This document shows, in pieces, positions 18,340 to 28,649 of a DNA stretch of 64,000 bases. Each line of letters opens with the position of its first letter. Within the stretch, counting starts at the first letter, position 1. A model generated the notes under the pieces. That model had not been told where the DNA came from, did no database searches, and saw nothing but the letters and a program-made list of their open reading frames with translations. The translations under genes and the position numbers were made by a program. The stretch is from contig CP082782.1 of the NCBI GenBank assembly GCA_028752135.1, forward strand, positions 868,001-932,000. The letters run 5' to 3'. The DNA comes from Ehrlichia sp028752135 (GTDB lineage Bacteria > Pseudomonadota > Alphaproteobacteria > Rickettsiales > Anaplasmataceae).

Positions 18340-20017
18340 ATGAAGCTTATATTTATCAAAGTAGGTGATGAAGAATATGCACTAGTTCCTAGTCACAGAT
18401 GTATAAAAAATGCTAATGGTATATACAATATAGCAAGTAAACAATATCTTGATGATATTTGCCGTAATAATATCAAGAAATACACCAATAAATTTATGCA
18501 AGGATATTATGATACGTTTATTAATTTAGTATTTTGTATTTGTAAAGTCGTTAAAAAATCAGATCTCAGTTATTATACTTTATCTAGTATTGACAGCACT
18601 AAATCTAAAAGATTGTTTTTAACTTTACAAATAAAAAATGACCTACCTATAGATAATTTATTAGAAACAGGTATAAGATTTTTTACACAAGAGATTGTCA
18701 ATTCTCAAGTTGTCAAATCTGTCAATTTATATAGGCAATCTTTTGGATTTCACATTGAAGATATCTTTTTAAAACACTTTAAAAGACAAACGAGATTAAA
18801 AGAGTTAAATAGCATAACTACACGTGAAGCTACTCATTTTATAAAAAAATTAACTTATGAATTTACTAAATCCATACCTTTTTATAATACAGTTTATACT
18901 AGAGATGATATAAATTTTGCAAGAGACCTAATCCTAAAGATAAAATATCCTACAAGATATCATAGTGAATTATACTACCCATTTCGTGTAATCTGTGAAA
19001 TGAATAAAGCAAGATATAATATAGTTTATCATTCGTATCCATACTTAATAGAATCACGCAATCTTTCTAAACTACTGGAAGAAACACTATTAGATATAGA
19101 AACAGGACAAGATCTATTAGAGATAGAGGAAGAAGAGCTAGAGGAACTATTAGAGACAGAAGGGGAAGAATTAGAGAAACTATTAAAGACGCAAGAGGAA
19201 GAACTAGAGGAACTATTAAAGACAGAAGAAGAAAAAACATAACAATAACAACATTAAAACAAAAATTCTTCAGTACAGTTAATAAATTAGATACACAAGA
19301 AATGGTATTACACCTAAGAGGAGCAACAGTAAATATAAAAGAAAGATCAATAGAGGAAGAAGAAGAAGAATTAGAGAAGAGAGAAGAAAAGTTAAAAAAA
19401 ATAATGAAAAAATTAAAAGAAACAGGAAATTCAAATATAATAGAAGGCATATATCGAAGCCAAGAATATAGGTTACTAATACAACAACCAAGAAGAGAAA
19501 AAAATGAAATAACTCAAGCTCAAGAGTCTAGAGAAAAAACAAGAAAACTCAGAAAAAAATATTAGCATTAAATAAAATATTAAGAGCAATCTTAAGAAAA
19601 ACATATACAAAAAAAGAAAGTAAATTTACACTACAAAATGTATTAAATATAAGAATCAAGAAATTAGTAAAATTAACAGAAATAATAACAGAAAGAAGTC
19701 TAAGGTTGTATAAAATAGTAGAAAAATTAGAGATAAAAAAAGATATATTAAGAAAACTAGAAATATTATTAGAAAGTAAAATAAAAGATAAATTATTTCC
19801 ATTATCTCAAGAAAATAAAATTAAATTACTTAATGCAAACATAAATATAATATTAGATATTATTACACAGATAGATCGAAAAGAAAAACCCTTAAGTGAC
19901 AAAATTACCAAAAATGAACCATTAATATTAAAAATAGAATCATTAAGTTCTTTTATCGATCTTGACTTAACTATCAATTTACTATCAAGCAAAGTCAAAA
20001 CTAAACCAGCAACTTAA
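18340..20017 (+). pseudogene. Unrecognised protein with coiled-coil C-terminal half, 559 aa after joining three frames
   Basis: Function unknown. Frame 1 (18340-19242, 300 residues) has a globular part of about 235 residues, then acidic 13-residue repeats of the type E-E-L-E-E-L-L-K-T-E. The next frame is open before its own first Met and continues the coil (19302-19565; E-E-E-E-E-L-E-K-R-E). A third frame runs on to 20017 (I-V-E-K-L-E-I-K-K-D and S-L-S-S-F-I-D-L-D-L). One added A in the A6 run at 19232-19237 and one in the A7 run at 19553-19559 join all three with no stop, giving 560 codons exactly. No signal peptide or TM is seen. The coil near 19130-19220 is built from imperfect 39-base repeats. 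It could be a coiled-coil effector or structural protein, but nothing proves this. Confidence 0.55.
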
Positions 20018-20338
20018 CTTTCTATAGATAGAATAAAACGAATTGGCTTTATCCACCTTTTAAAACATAGATTAATTTTAATTTTAACAATGTCATTTTG
20101 TAGAAAGAAAAAGTCACAGGTTAAAACAAAATTAAATCGATGCTTTTTCTGTTTTGTACACAAGAAACAGTGAAATTGAAATAACATTTATGATTAACGA
20201 CTAAGTAACATATTAGTATGCTAATATAGTTATTATGATTAATATAATTATTGTAGTAGAGTTAAATAAATATTATAATAAATTAATATATAGATAAAAA
20301 TTTTATGTATCTTATAAAGTGTGGAAATAGGGTAGGTT
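20018..20338. other. Spacer before the 186-aa gene
   Basis: No gene seen. An AGGTT lies a few bases before the next ATG and may act as a weak ribosome site. Confidence 0.35.
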
Positions 20339-20899
20339 ATGCAATTAGTACTTTTATTAACTAGATCACAAGGAAATGAAATAGCATTCTTTTTATCAGA
20401 AGGACGTAAATATCAATACTGTCAAGGTAAATTTATCACAAATGATCCAGTACTAAATAGTGTGCTTATAAAAGAGGAAGAAATTCCTCATCACATGCGT
20501 CGAGTTTGTCATGATAATCCAATATATGGAGCTATTTTTAATAGGTTTACTACTGTTAGTAATCCAAACTTCAAAGAAGAAGTAGTCATATTACGTGGGC
20601 TTAACTCAGATGGTGTAGAAATCTTTCTTATCGCATTATTGGACAAAGGTATGTTTAGAAGATATCTTCACAATATAGAACAGTACCCATGTCTACTTCT
20701 TGATAAAAAGAGATATATTACATCAGGGGCAACTAGTACTCGTAGTGTAAAGAAATTATTTTTAGATGCAAAAAATTATATATCATTTACTCCTACTACT
20801 TCAGAAATACATAACCCATTGCGTATTGACTTCTACGATGAAGAAGATAAGATCCAGGATTGTTATTATTGTTTATGCAAAACGAAATTATCATTGTAA
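20339..20899 (+). CDS. Hypothetical protein, 186 aa (possible distant CIGNT-module relative)
   Basis: No family recognised with confidence. The protein starts M-Q-L-V-L-L-L-T-R and has no signal peptide. Its middle (residues about 80-115) reads V-V-I-L-R-G, N-S-D-G-V-E-I-F-L-I-A-L-L-D-K and R-R-Y-L-H-N. This has the same order as the R-G-x-x-D-G/x-x-W-x-x-x-L-V-x-K/F-L block of the small proteins at 31512 and 37419, so a distant relation is possible. Codon use and AT content match its neighbours. It stands alone between long spacers. Confidence 0.6.
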   Translation: MQLVLLLTRSQGNEIAFFLSEGRKYQYCQGKFITNDPVLNSVLIKEEEIPHHMRRVCHDNPIYGAIFNRFTTVSNPNFKEEVVILRGLNSDGVEIFLIALLDKGMFRRYLHNIEQYPCLLLDKKRYITSGATSTRSVKKLFLDAKNYISFTPTTSEIHNPLRIDFYDEEDKIQDCYYCLCKTKLSL

Positions 20900-21121
20900 T
20901 AAACAAAATATCATGGAAATTTTGAAATTATAGAAATGGAAATTCGTATAATATATACTTCCAAAATTAATATTATAAAATCTTATTTTTATACGAAAAA
21001 ATATTTTATATAATATTATTCATAGAGGTTTAATTTATATTATATTGAATATAATTATAAAAAATTTACACATTTTCATTAAATGTGATAAGAATATTCC
21101 TTATTCTATTCTTATTATTTT

Positions 21122-22663
21122 ATGGTTGCTATGAATTTTGCGGGATTACAGGGTTTAAAAAATAGGAAACTAAATTCACATAATGGTGGTGGCATATCTA
21201 GAATAGAAAAACAGCATCTCAAAGGAAAGCTAACAGCAAGAGAAAGGCTAACAGTTTTATTAGATGATAACTCTTTTGAAGAATATGGAACATTTATTGA
21301 GCATAGATCTGTAAATTTTTCTATGGATAAGTCTAAAATACCTGGAGATGGTGTAGTTGTTGGATATGGTACAATTAATGGTAAGAGAGTATGCGTTTAT
21401 TCTCAAGATTTTACTGTGTTTGGAGGATCACTCAGCGAATCAAATGCAAAAAAAATATGCAACATTATGGATAAAGCTGCTACATTAGGAATTCCTGTTA
21501 TTGGAATAAACGATTCAGGTGGAGCAAGAATACAAGAAGGAGTAGATTCACTTTCTGGTTATGGAGAAATTTTTCAACGTAATACTAATTTATCTGGTGT
21601 AATTCCACAAATATCCTTAATTATGGGTCCATGTGCAGGGGGGGCAGTATATTCTCCAGCATTGACTGATTTCATTTTTATGGTACGTAATACTTCGTAT
21701 ATGTTTGTAACGGGACCAGATGTAATAAAGAAGGTTACATATGAAGAAGTAAGTCAAGAAGACTTAGGCGGGAGCAAAGTACATGCTAATAAAACAGGTA
21801 TTGCAGATTTAGTATTTGATAACGAAATTGAAGCACTGTTACAAGTTCGCAAATTTATGAATTTTATTCCATCTAATAACATGGAAATACCAAAACTACA
21901 ATCAACATTAGACTCTGTAGATACAGAAGATTTATCCTTAAATACACTAGTACCTAAAAATAACTCTACTCCATACAATATGTACGAGTTACTAGAAAAA
22001 ATATGTGATGAGAGATCATTTTACGAGATAAAACCAGATTTTGCACGAAACATCATTATAGGTTTTGGTAAAATAGGAGGCTGTAACGTAGGGCTAGTTG
22101 CAAATCAACCACTACATTTAGCTGGATGTTTAGACATTGATGCTTCAAGAAAAGGTGCAAGATTTGTACGTTTTTGTGATGCTTTCAACATTCCGATTAT
22201 AACTTTCATTGATGTACCAGGGTTTATGCCAGGAGTCAACCAAGAACATTCTGGTATTATAGCACACGGGGCAATACTACTGTATGCATATGCAGAAGCT
22301 ACTGTACCCAAAATTAGTGTAATTGTACGTAAAGCAGAGGGAGGTGCATATATAGTAATGAATTCCAATCATTTATGCGGTGATATCAACTTTGCTTGGC
22401 CAGATGCTGAAATTGCAGTAATGGGTGCTGAAGGGGCAGTTGAGATAATATTTCGAAATGAAACAGATAAAGAAAAAAGACAACATATTATTGATGAGTA
22501 CCGTGCTAAAATAGTAAATCCTTACGTAGCAGCTTCCAGAGGATACGTTGACGATATTATTCTACCATCTTGTACTAGAAAACATTTATTCAAATCTCTC
22601 CAACTTCTACAAGGAAAAAAAATACATAAAATCCTGCGTAAACATGACAATCTGCCTTTATAA
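21122..22663 (+). CDS. pccB: Propionyl-CoA carboxylase beta subunit
   Basis: Carboxyltransferase subunit that moves CO2 from biotin to propionyl-CoA, giving methylmalonyl-CoA, which can feed the TCA cycle. Its 513 residues cover both crotonase-like halves. The N-terminal acyl-CoA carboxylase signature is present (G-K-L-T-A-R-E-R, Y-S-Q-D-F-T-V-F-G-G-S, N-D-S-G-G-A-R-I-Q-E-G), as are M-G-P-C-A-G-G-A-V-Y-S-P and the C-terminal F-I-D-V-P-G-F and A-E-G-G-A-Y. The biotin-carrying alpha subunit is not in this window. M-V-A-M has a second ATG at codon 4, so the true start could be either. Confidence 0.95.
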   Translation: MVAMNFAGLQGLKNRKLNSHNGGGISRIEKQHLKGKLTARERLTVLLDDNSFEEYGTFIEHRSVNFSMDKSKIPGDGVVVGYGTINGKRVCVYSQDFTVFGGSLSESNAKKICNIMDKAATLGIPVIGINDSGGARIQEGVDSLSGYGEIFQRNTNLSGVIPQISLIMGPCAGGAVYSPALTDFIFMVRNTSYMFVTGPDVIKKVTYEEVSQEDLGGSKVHANKTGIADLVFDNEIEALLQVRKFMNFIPSNNMEIPKLQSTLDSVDTEDLSLNTLVPKNNSTPYNMYELLEKICDERSFYEIKPDFARNIIIGFGKIGGCNVGLVANQPLHLAGCLDIDASRKGARFVRFCDAFNIPIITFIDVPGFMPGVNQEHSGIIAHGAILLYAYAEATVPKISVIVRKAEGGAYIVMNSNHLCGDINFAWPDAEIAVMGAEGAVEIIFRNETDKEKRQHIIDEYRAKIVNPYVAASRGYVDDIILPSCTRKHLFKSLQLLQGKKIHKILRKHDNLPL

Positions 22664-23352
22664 GTCTCAGCAAGTTACTACTTAAATTTGGAGTAGTTTA
22701 TTCAAATTGGCAAGCTTAACATATAAGCTATTTTTTACCTAATCAATTATTGTAACGCGATGTTTTATGTAAAATCACTATAGCTTTTATAAAGAGACAG
22801 AGGCTTAAGATTTATACCTATAATATTAATCACTAACATGGTATTTTCTTTTAAATTTATCATAACTCTAAACATAAAACTTGAGATTTACATAAATACA
22901 ATCTAGTAATATTTTTAAAGACTAATACATAATTATTAGGCAACTTTTCTTCTAGCATCTCATATATTGTTCATGAAGTAAATTTTAAACATCAGTTGAT
23001 GGTGGTTACAACTAAACTATAGTATTATTTATTACACTAATATAATTTTTATATTATCTATTTTAAATAAGGCTATTCAACACAATAGCCAGAATACTTA
23101 ATTTATAATATTTTATAGCATTATACACACTTATATCTAATACTTATAGTATGACAAACTCCGTCTTTCTACATCACTATAATAAATAACAATATATCAG
23201 TCCTTTCAACAATATAGAGTAGCTATTTTTAAAAAATTCAACACCAAATAAACATCACAACTAAATCTTACACAACCCATTTCAAAAATCACAACCCTGT
23301 AGAACTAGCATTTTTATAAAAATAAATATGTAATACTAATTTCTTTTTTCAA
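22664..23352. other. AT-rich spacer between convergent pccB and prfA
   Basis: About 690 bases with no supported ORF, tRNA or repeat. The length is typical of the low coding density across the window. Confidence 0.4.
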
Positions 23353-24432
23353 TTAGATATGAAGATTCTTTAATTTATTTGCCTCATCTTCAGCTATTAA
23401 TGCCTCAATAAATTCATCTAAATTTCCTTCTTTCATAATATCATCTAACATATAAAGCGTTAGATTTATCCTATGATCTGTTATCCTAGATTGAGGAAAA
23501 TTATATGTTCTTATACGTTCAGATCTATCTCCTGATCCTATTTGACTTTTTCTCATTTGTGAAATCTCTGCGTCTCTCTTCTGTTTTTCAAGATTATAGA
23601 GCCTTGCTCTTAAAACTTTAAGAGCTTTACTTTTATTTTTATGTTGAGATTTCTCATCTTGTTGTATAACAACAATTCCACTAGGTATATGAGTAATACG
23701 TACAGCACTATCAGTGGTATTTACTGATTGACCTCCCGGTCCGCTTGATCTGTATACATCAATTCTGAGATCTTTATCATCTATTTTTAAATCAACTTCT
23801 TCGATTTCAGGTAATACCGCTACTGTTGCTGCTGAAGTATGAAGTCTTCCAGAAGATTCTGTTTCTGGTACTCTTTGTACTCTATGTACTCCAGATTCAA
23901 ATTTTAACCTTGCAAATACATTAGATCCGCTTATACATAAAGAAACTTCTTTATGCCCACCTATACCTGTTGAAGATGAGTTAATCTGCTCAAATTTCCA
24001 ATTCTTTTGTTCAGCATATTTTGTATACATTCTATACAAATCAGTAACAAATAATGCAGCTTCTTCTCCACCTGTACCTGCTCTAATTTCTAAAATAGCA
24101 TTACGTGCATCATCCTTATCTTTTGGTAGAAGAGATAATTTTAACTTATGCTTAATTTTAGGTAACTGCTTTTGCTTTTCATAGAATTCTTCTTTAGCTA
24201 AATTTCTGAGTTCAACGTCAGTTTCTAAATTATTTATTAATTCTTCTAAATCTACTATATCTTTTTGTAAAGTATTATACTGATCTATTACTGATATTAC
24301 GGGTAATAATTCTGAATATTCCTTTGACGCAGCAATAAAAGAATCAACACTTAATTGACTTGGGTTTTCTAATATATGCTTTAACTTATAAAACTTCTGA
24401 GACAATTCTACTAAACTACTATCAAAGCTCAT
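23353..24432 (-). CDS. prfA: Peptide chain release factor 1
   Basis: Class I release factor that reads UAA and UAG and triggers peptide release on the ribosome. The G-G-Q catalytic motif is intact in S-S-G-P-G-G-Q-S-V-N-T-T-D-S-A-V-R near residue 235. R-I-R-T-Y-N-F-P-Q-S-R and D-H-R-I-N-L-T near 310-330 are typical of the RF1 C-terminal domain. Its length of 359 residues is normal. The usual partner prmC, which methylates the GGQ glutamine, is not adjacent. Confidence 0.96.
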   Translation of the reverse strand: MSFDSSLVELSQKFYKLKHILENPSQLSVDSFIAASKEYSELLPVISVIDQYNTLQKDIVDLEELINNLETDVELRNLAKEEFYEKQKQLPKIKHKLKLSLLPKDKDDARNAILEIRAGTGGEEAALFVTDLYRMYTKYAEQKNWKFEQINSSSTGIGGHKEVSLCISGSNVFARLKFESGVHRVQRVPETESSGRLHTSAATVAVLPEIEEVDLKIDDKDLRIDVYRSSGPGGQSVNTTDSAVRITHIPSGIVVIQQDEKSQHKNKSKALKVLRARLYNLEKQKRDAEISQMRKSQIGSGDRSERIRTYNFPQSRITDHRINLTLYMLDDIMKEGNLDEFIEALIAEDEANKLKNLHI

Positions 24433-24598
24433 AGCTTTGCTACCACTTAACTAACGATTTATCAACATATCTTCTTATCGACATAATATCATCTGTGACA
24501 CTGATTGTAAATTTTTTTTCTTTAAATTTTTATATGTGATAATATTTAAGCACATATTTAATATGCTTTACATTTTTATAATCGAGTACTAACAACTT

Positions 24599-25201
24599 AT
24601 GAAGTTAAAAGCTATAATGTCAAAATGTGAATTTATTATAGGAGCTACTAATGTAAAATCCTTACCTAATTTTTCAGCACCAGAAATTGCAATCGCTGGT
24701 AGATCAAATGCTGGTAAATCTAGCTTAATTAACGCAATAACAAACAACAAAAAAAATGCTAAAACATCTTCTAAACCAGGTTGTACCAGACAAATTAATT
24801 TCTACCTCATTAACAAAGGCTCAATAATATTAGCTGATTTACCGGGATATGGATATTCTAAAGCAGACAAAATGACTATTAATAACTATATTTACCTTAT
24901 GGAATATTATTTATTGAACAGAAAAAACTTGTTAAAAGTTATATTACTTATAGACTCTAAAGTAGGGTTTAAAGACATAGATTTAGATTTTATCAATTGG
25001 CTTGAGTTGCACCAAATATTTTATCAGTTAGTATTAACAAAAATTGACCGTGTAAAAAAAGAAATGCTTGATATTACTACAAGTTATATTAAAAATTTTA
25101 AATTAGATTTTATTGTATATCCAATAATCAGGGTTAGTAGCCAATGCAAAAAAGGAATAGAGGAGTTAACTTATGAAATTGCACAATGTATTAAAAAATA
25201 A
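24599..25201 (+). CDS. engB: Ribosome biogenesis GTPase EngB/YsxC
   Basis: TRAFAC-class GTPase needed for 50S subunit assembly. G1 is G-R-S-N-A-G-K-S-S-L (about residue 38), the switch region has T-S-S-K-P-G-C-T-R-Q-I-N, G3 is D-L-P-G-Y-G-Y, and G4 is T-K-I-D near residue 144. Its 200 residues are normal. The last 29 bases overlap the start of argB in another frame, so the two are probably co-transcribed. A second Met at codon 7 is an alternative start. Confidence 0.95.
   Translation: MKLKAIMSKCEFIIGATNVKSLPNFSAPEIAIAGRSNAGKSSLINAITNNKKNAKTSSKPGCTRQINFYLINKGSIILADLPGYGYSKADKMTINNYIYLMEYYLLNRKNLLKVILLIDSKVGFKDIDLDFINWLELHQIFYQLVLTKIDRVKKEMLDITTSYIKNFKLDFIVYPIIRVSSQCKKGIEELTYEIAQCIKK
25157..25172 (+). 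promoter_or_regulatory. Strong ribosome binding site of argB inside engB
   Basis: GAGGAG followed by seven bases and ATG at 25173. It is one of the clearest Shine-Dalgarno sites in the window and supports the argB start that overlaps engB by 29 bases. Confidence 0.6.
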
Positions 25202-26141
25202 CTGTGATAAAGAAAATACTGGACTAAACATTGAGCAATTTAGAGGAAATGTTGATTGGTTCAACACAGCTAAAATTTTATCAGAATCTTTACCATATAT
25301 ACAGCAGTTTTCTGGTGAAACATTCATTATCAAATACGGTGGAGCTGCTATGGTAAATAAAAAACTAGCAGAAAGCTTTGCTCATGACATTGTATTGTTA
25401 AAGCAACTCGGCATCAATCCAATAGTAGTACATGGAGGAGGAAGCAAGATTAACGAATTTTTAGAAAAAATAAACAAGAAAAGTAAATTTATCAATGGCT
25501 TAAGGGTCACTGATGCCGAAACCCTAGAAATTGTTGAGATGGTACTATGTGGATTATTAAACAAAGAAATCACACAATTAATCAATAAAGCCGGAGGCAG
25601 TGCTATTGGATTATGTGGTAAAGATGCTAATTTAATAGAAGCAAAGAAAATCTGTTATACTTATAAAGAGCACCAATCAAACAATGTTGAAAAAATATTA
25701 GATATGGGTTTTGTTGGAGAACCACATAACATAAATACAGATTTACTATTCTTCATTGAAGAATCTGATTTTATTCCAGTAATAGCACCTGTATGTAGTG
25801 GAGAAAATGATGTCACTTATAACGTAAATGCTGATTTAGTAGCTGGTGCTCTCGCAAGTGCTCTTGCTGCTGCTAAATTAATCATTTTAACCAATGTATC
25901 AGGGGTTACTGACGTTGATGGCAATTTATTATCTGAAATACCAGTAACTGATGCAGAAAGTCTTATTGCTAAAGGTATTGCAAACGCAGGTATGATTCCA
26001 AAATTACAAACCTGCATTAAGATAGTAAAAGAAGGCTATGGATCTGCTCATATAATAGATGGTAGAATACCTCATGTATTATTATTGGAACTATTCACTG
26101 TACATGGTACTGGTACTATGGTACTAAATACAGAAATATAA
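25173..26141 (+). CDS. argB: Acetylglutamate kinase
   Basis: Phosphorylates N-acetyl-L-glutamate with ATP, the second step of arginine synthesis from glutamate. Amino-acid kinase fold: I-I-K-Y-G-G-A-A-M near residue 50, V-V-H-G-G-G-S-K-I near 86, G-L-C-G-K-D near 146, N-V-N-A-D near 218 and I-L-T-N-V-S-G-V near 237. The 322-residue length includes a short N-terminal extension encoded in the overlap with engB. The next ATG lies inside the kinase core, and the strong ribosome site supports this start. Retained arginine synthesis fits Ehrlichia. Confidence 0.94.
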   Translation: MKLHNVLKNNCDKENTGLNIEQFRGNVDWFNTAKILSESLPYIQQFSGETFIIKYGGAAMVNKKLAESFAHDIVLLKQLGINPIVVHGGGSKINEFLEKINKKSKFINGLRVTDAETLEIVEMVLCGLLNKEITQLINKAGGSAIGLCGKDANLIEAKKICYTYKEHQSNNVEKILDMGFVGEPHNINTDLLFFIEESDFIPVIAPVCSGENDVTYNVNADLVAGALASALAAAKLIILTNVSGVTDVDGNLLSEIPVTDAESLIAKGIANAGMIPKLQTCIKIVKEGYGSAHIIDGRIPHVLLLELFTVHGTGTMVLNTEI

Positions 26142-26885
26142 CTCACGAGAATAAAAAATTATCTATATGACAATCAAAAACCATCGGTAGTTAAAACTAC
26201 TTGATTATCATAACTGTATTCATACAGCATATAGGTATATTCTTTATAAATAAAGAAGAAGTGTTTCACTTATTTCATTTATATTAGATATGCTATAGTG
26301 AACTACCAAACACATAAATTATCTGAATATACAGTTTTTTACAAAACCAAGAAACCTACAACTAGAGAAACAAAAAATATGTTAACTTCCAAATACTATT
26401 TAAAATCAATATTAGTACACTTCTAATTACTAAATATAGGTCACTTTTTCTGAAATGATACAAATTAGATTTACTATGTAACATTTATTATAAATAATAA
26501 CAAGAACTAAGGAATAATCTTAAAACTACTTAAATATTGATGTTATGATATACTATGTACTAATTTTAAAAAAATTTAAATTTTATCTTATATATCATAA
26601 GAATATACAACAATATTAGGATATAAAATATTTTTTTTTTTTGTTAATCAGCATTATATTACCTTTATTTATGTACTACATTCAATAGAATTAAGTTACT
26701 AGAAAAACATAAATTACATCTATACAAATCAATAATAGTAATATATATACTACTTTGAATGTCTATAGAGAGGATAGGTAAAAATTCTATATTTAAAAAG
26801 TCTCTAAATATTCTTTATATCCTTGATTATTTCAATAGTTAATGTTACTTTAGAACCTAAGTTTTCTTTAGTTAAGGTAAAATAA
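26142..26885. other. Long upstream region of the porin gene with a T12 tract
   Basis: No ORF supported. A run of twelve T lies at 26631-26642, about 245 bases before the porin start. The AAGG eight bases before the GTG at 26886 probably serves as ribosome site. Confidence 0.4.
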
Positions 26886-28289
26886 GTGTGTAGAAAAGTA
26901 TTATATATGTCCACTATAGCTTACTTGCTTACAATAAATCAGGTTTGTGCTAATAACGTTTCAGCTAGTGGTACTTTAAAGCTACAATATGGTATTAATG
27001 ATAAATATCTTACAAGACTTGCCCTCAGTGCAGCTTCTAGTTTATTATATTCACATAACATAAATAATTATATTACTGTAGGATCATTCATAAAATTATC
27101 TACAGTCATGATGAGTAATGGTGTAAATCCTAATGGTCACTTTAAACCTGATATACTGGATGTGAAGGCTAACCCAAATGCTGCATATCTCTTTCTAAAA
27201 TCTCCTAAAGCAGGAAGTATAGAAATAGGGTTAACTGATCCAGTTACTCAAAGTATGAAGATTTCATCTTCAGATATATCAGTAGCTTCAGGTGGTATTG
27301 GTGGTACTTGGTTAAACTATACTAGCTTAAAGGATAAGATAATTTTTTGTCCTGATCTAAGTCTGTCTTTATCTGACTATAATGAAGTACATGGAATAAG
27401 TTTTTGCTTTAAACCAAATCCAAAACTTATTGAGAATGATGTATCACTTGAAACTTATCACTATGGTTATGAAGTAAATTCTTACGGTTCACATGCAGAT
27501 GATACAATTTGGTCTAGACCAACATTATATACTACCTATCATGGTTTAAGTGCATCTATTCCAGTCATTAGTTATTACATACCAAAATTTAAAGGAATAG
27601 AAGTTGGGTTTAGTTATATTCCTAAAATAAATGATGAAGGTTTTACCATATATAATAATGTTGTTGCTGGAGGAATAAAATATCAGAACAAGTTATTCAA
27701 CATTCATTACACTCTATCAGGAGTTGCCGAGTACGGTACTCTAAATAGGTCAAATAATAAACTAAACAAGGAACTTGATTTGCATAAATATAACGATATT
27801 ATGTCTTACAGTATTGGCATATTGCTCAATTACCAAAATATTATTACCTTCGTAGGATCATACGGTAGCTTAGGTAAATCTGGTATAGGAACGTTTCGAA
27901 TATATCCTAACGTAAGTGGCAGTCCAATAGTTGATGAAATAAGTGACAATGAGTTTTATGATTTAGGAATCAAGTTTACTACAAGCAATAATTATAATAT
28001 TGGCTTAACTTACTTTTACAACAATAAAGATGTAACTATTACTATTGATGTAGATGAAACGAAAGATCAACATGATTATGTTTCAGTTTATAACAATAAA
28101 GATGTAATTGGTAAAAAGACTCAAAATAAACATTCTCTTTCAGTATACACATTAGGCTTAGAAAAATCTTTACCTAATAAAATATCCATTTATTCTGATA
28201 TTACTTACTTCACTGTTGATAAGTCACCCATACCTGATGGAAATTATTCAGGTTATGTTGTTTTAGTGGGTACAAAGTATTCATTTTAA
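26886..28289 (+). CDS. Outer-membrane beta-barrel protein (porin-like)
   Basis: The N-terminus M-C-R-K-V-L-Y then a hydrophobic stretch ending N-Q-V-C-A looks like a Sec signal peptide cut after Ala-22. The mature chain has many alternating strands rich in Tyr, Gly and Asn, and ends G-T-K-Y-S-F, with the C-terminal Phe of barrels recognised by the BAM machinery. At 467 residues it is longer than the P28/OMP-1 family and lacks its obvious signatures, so a separate porin or surface barrel is likely. The start is GTG at 26886, supported by AAGG upstream; ATG at 26907 is the alternative. It has its own long leader and a strong hairpin after the stop, so it is probably monocistronic. Confidence 0.75.
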   Translation: MCRKVLYMSTIAYLLTINQVCANNVSASGTLKLQYGINDKYLTRLALSAASSLLYSHNINNYITVGSFIKLSTVMMSNGVNPNGHFKPDILDVKANPNAAYLFLKSPKAGSIEIGLTDPVTQSMKISSSDISVASGGIGGTWLNYTSLKDKIIFCPDLSLSLSDYNEVHGISFCFKPNPKLIENDVSLETYHYGYEVNSYGSHADDTIWSRPTLYTTYHGLSASIPVISYYIPKFKGIEVGFSYIPKINDEGFTIYNNVVAGGIKYQNKLFNIHYTLSGVAEYGTLNRSNNKLNKELDLHKYNDIMSYSIGILLNYQNIITFVGSYGSLGKSGIGTFRIYPNVSGSPIVDEISDNEFYDLGIKFTTSNNYNIGLTYFYNNKDVTITIDVDETKDQHDYVSVYNNKDVIGKKTQNKHSLSVYTLGLEKSLPNKISIYSDITYFTVDKSPIPDGNYSGYVVLVGTKYSF

Positions 28290-28294
28290 AAATC

Positions 28295-28336
28295 AGTAGT
28301 ACCTTATAGTACATATATTCATACTATAAGGCTACT
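28295..28336 (+). terminator. Hairpin downstream of the porin gene
   Basis: AGTAG, TA, CCTTATAGTA, a ten-base loop, TACTATAAGG and CTACT form a stem of ten plus five pairs starting six bases after the porin stop. No clean T run follows, so it could instead be an mRNA-stabilising hairpin. Confidence 0.6.
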
Positions 28337-28649
28337 ATGACCTATGAAGTTTTTAAAAGATTCATAGCAGTTACTATTAAATGTATTGCTTTCTCTAGAG
28401 AATATCATTAATACAAATGAAAAAAACTATAAATTAAGTGAGTTGATGCAAATGTATATAACTATTTCTATTTACTGAGAAAACACAGTAACATACCTTT
28501 CACGCTTAATCCTATATTTATTTCTTTAACTATCACCTTTTTATTATTTGTATATCTTAATAAATTTTGACAGTAACATAATTACTGATACTATATGTAG
28601 TTAAATAAGCTTTTATAATAGTAAAGTTAATTTCTGTTATTTTTTTATA
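28337..28649. other. Spacer between porin and hemF
   Basis: No gene seen. Presumably holds the hemF promoter, but no box is good enough to name. Confidence 0.35.

Noticed and set aside
19067..19491. Hydrophobic minus-strand ORFs resembling small membrane proteins
   Set aside because: They are the complement of Glu/Lys-rich coiled-coil codons, which read as Leu/Phe/Ser on the other strand.
22105..22368. 87-codon minus-strand ORF in pccB
   Set aside because: It lies wholly inside a highly conserved gene, with no ribosome site and no recognisable product.
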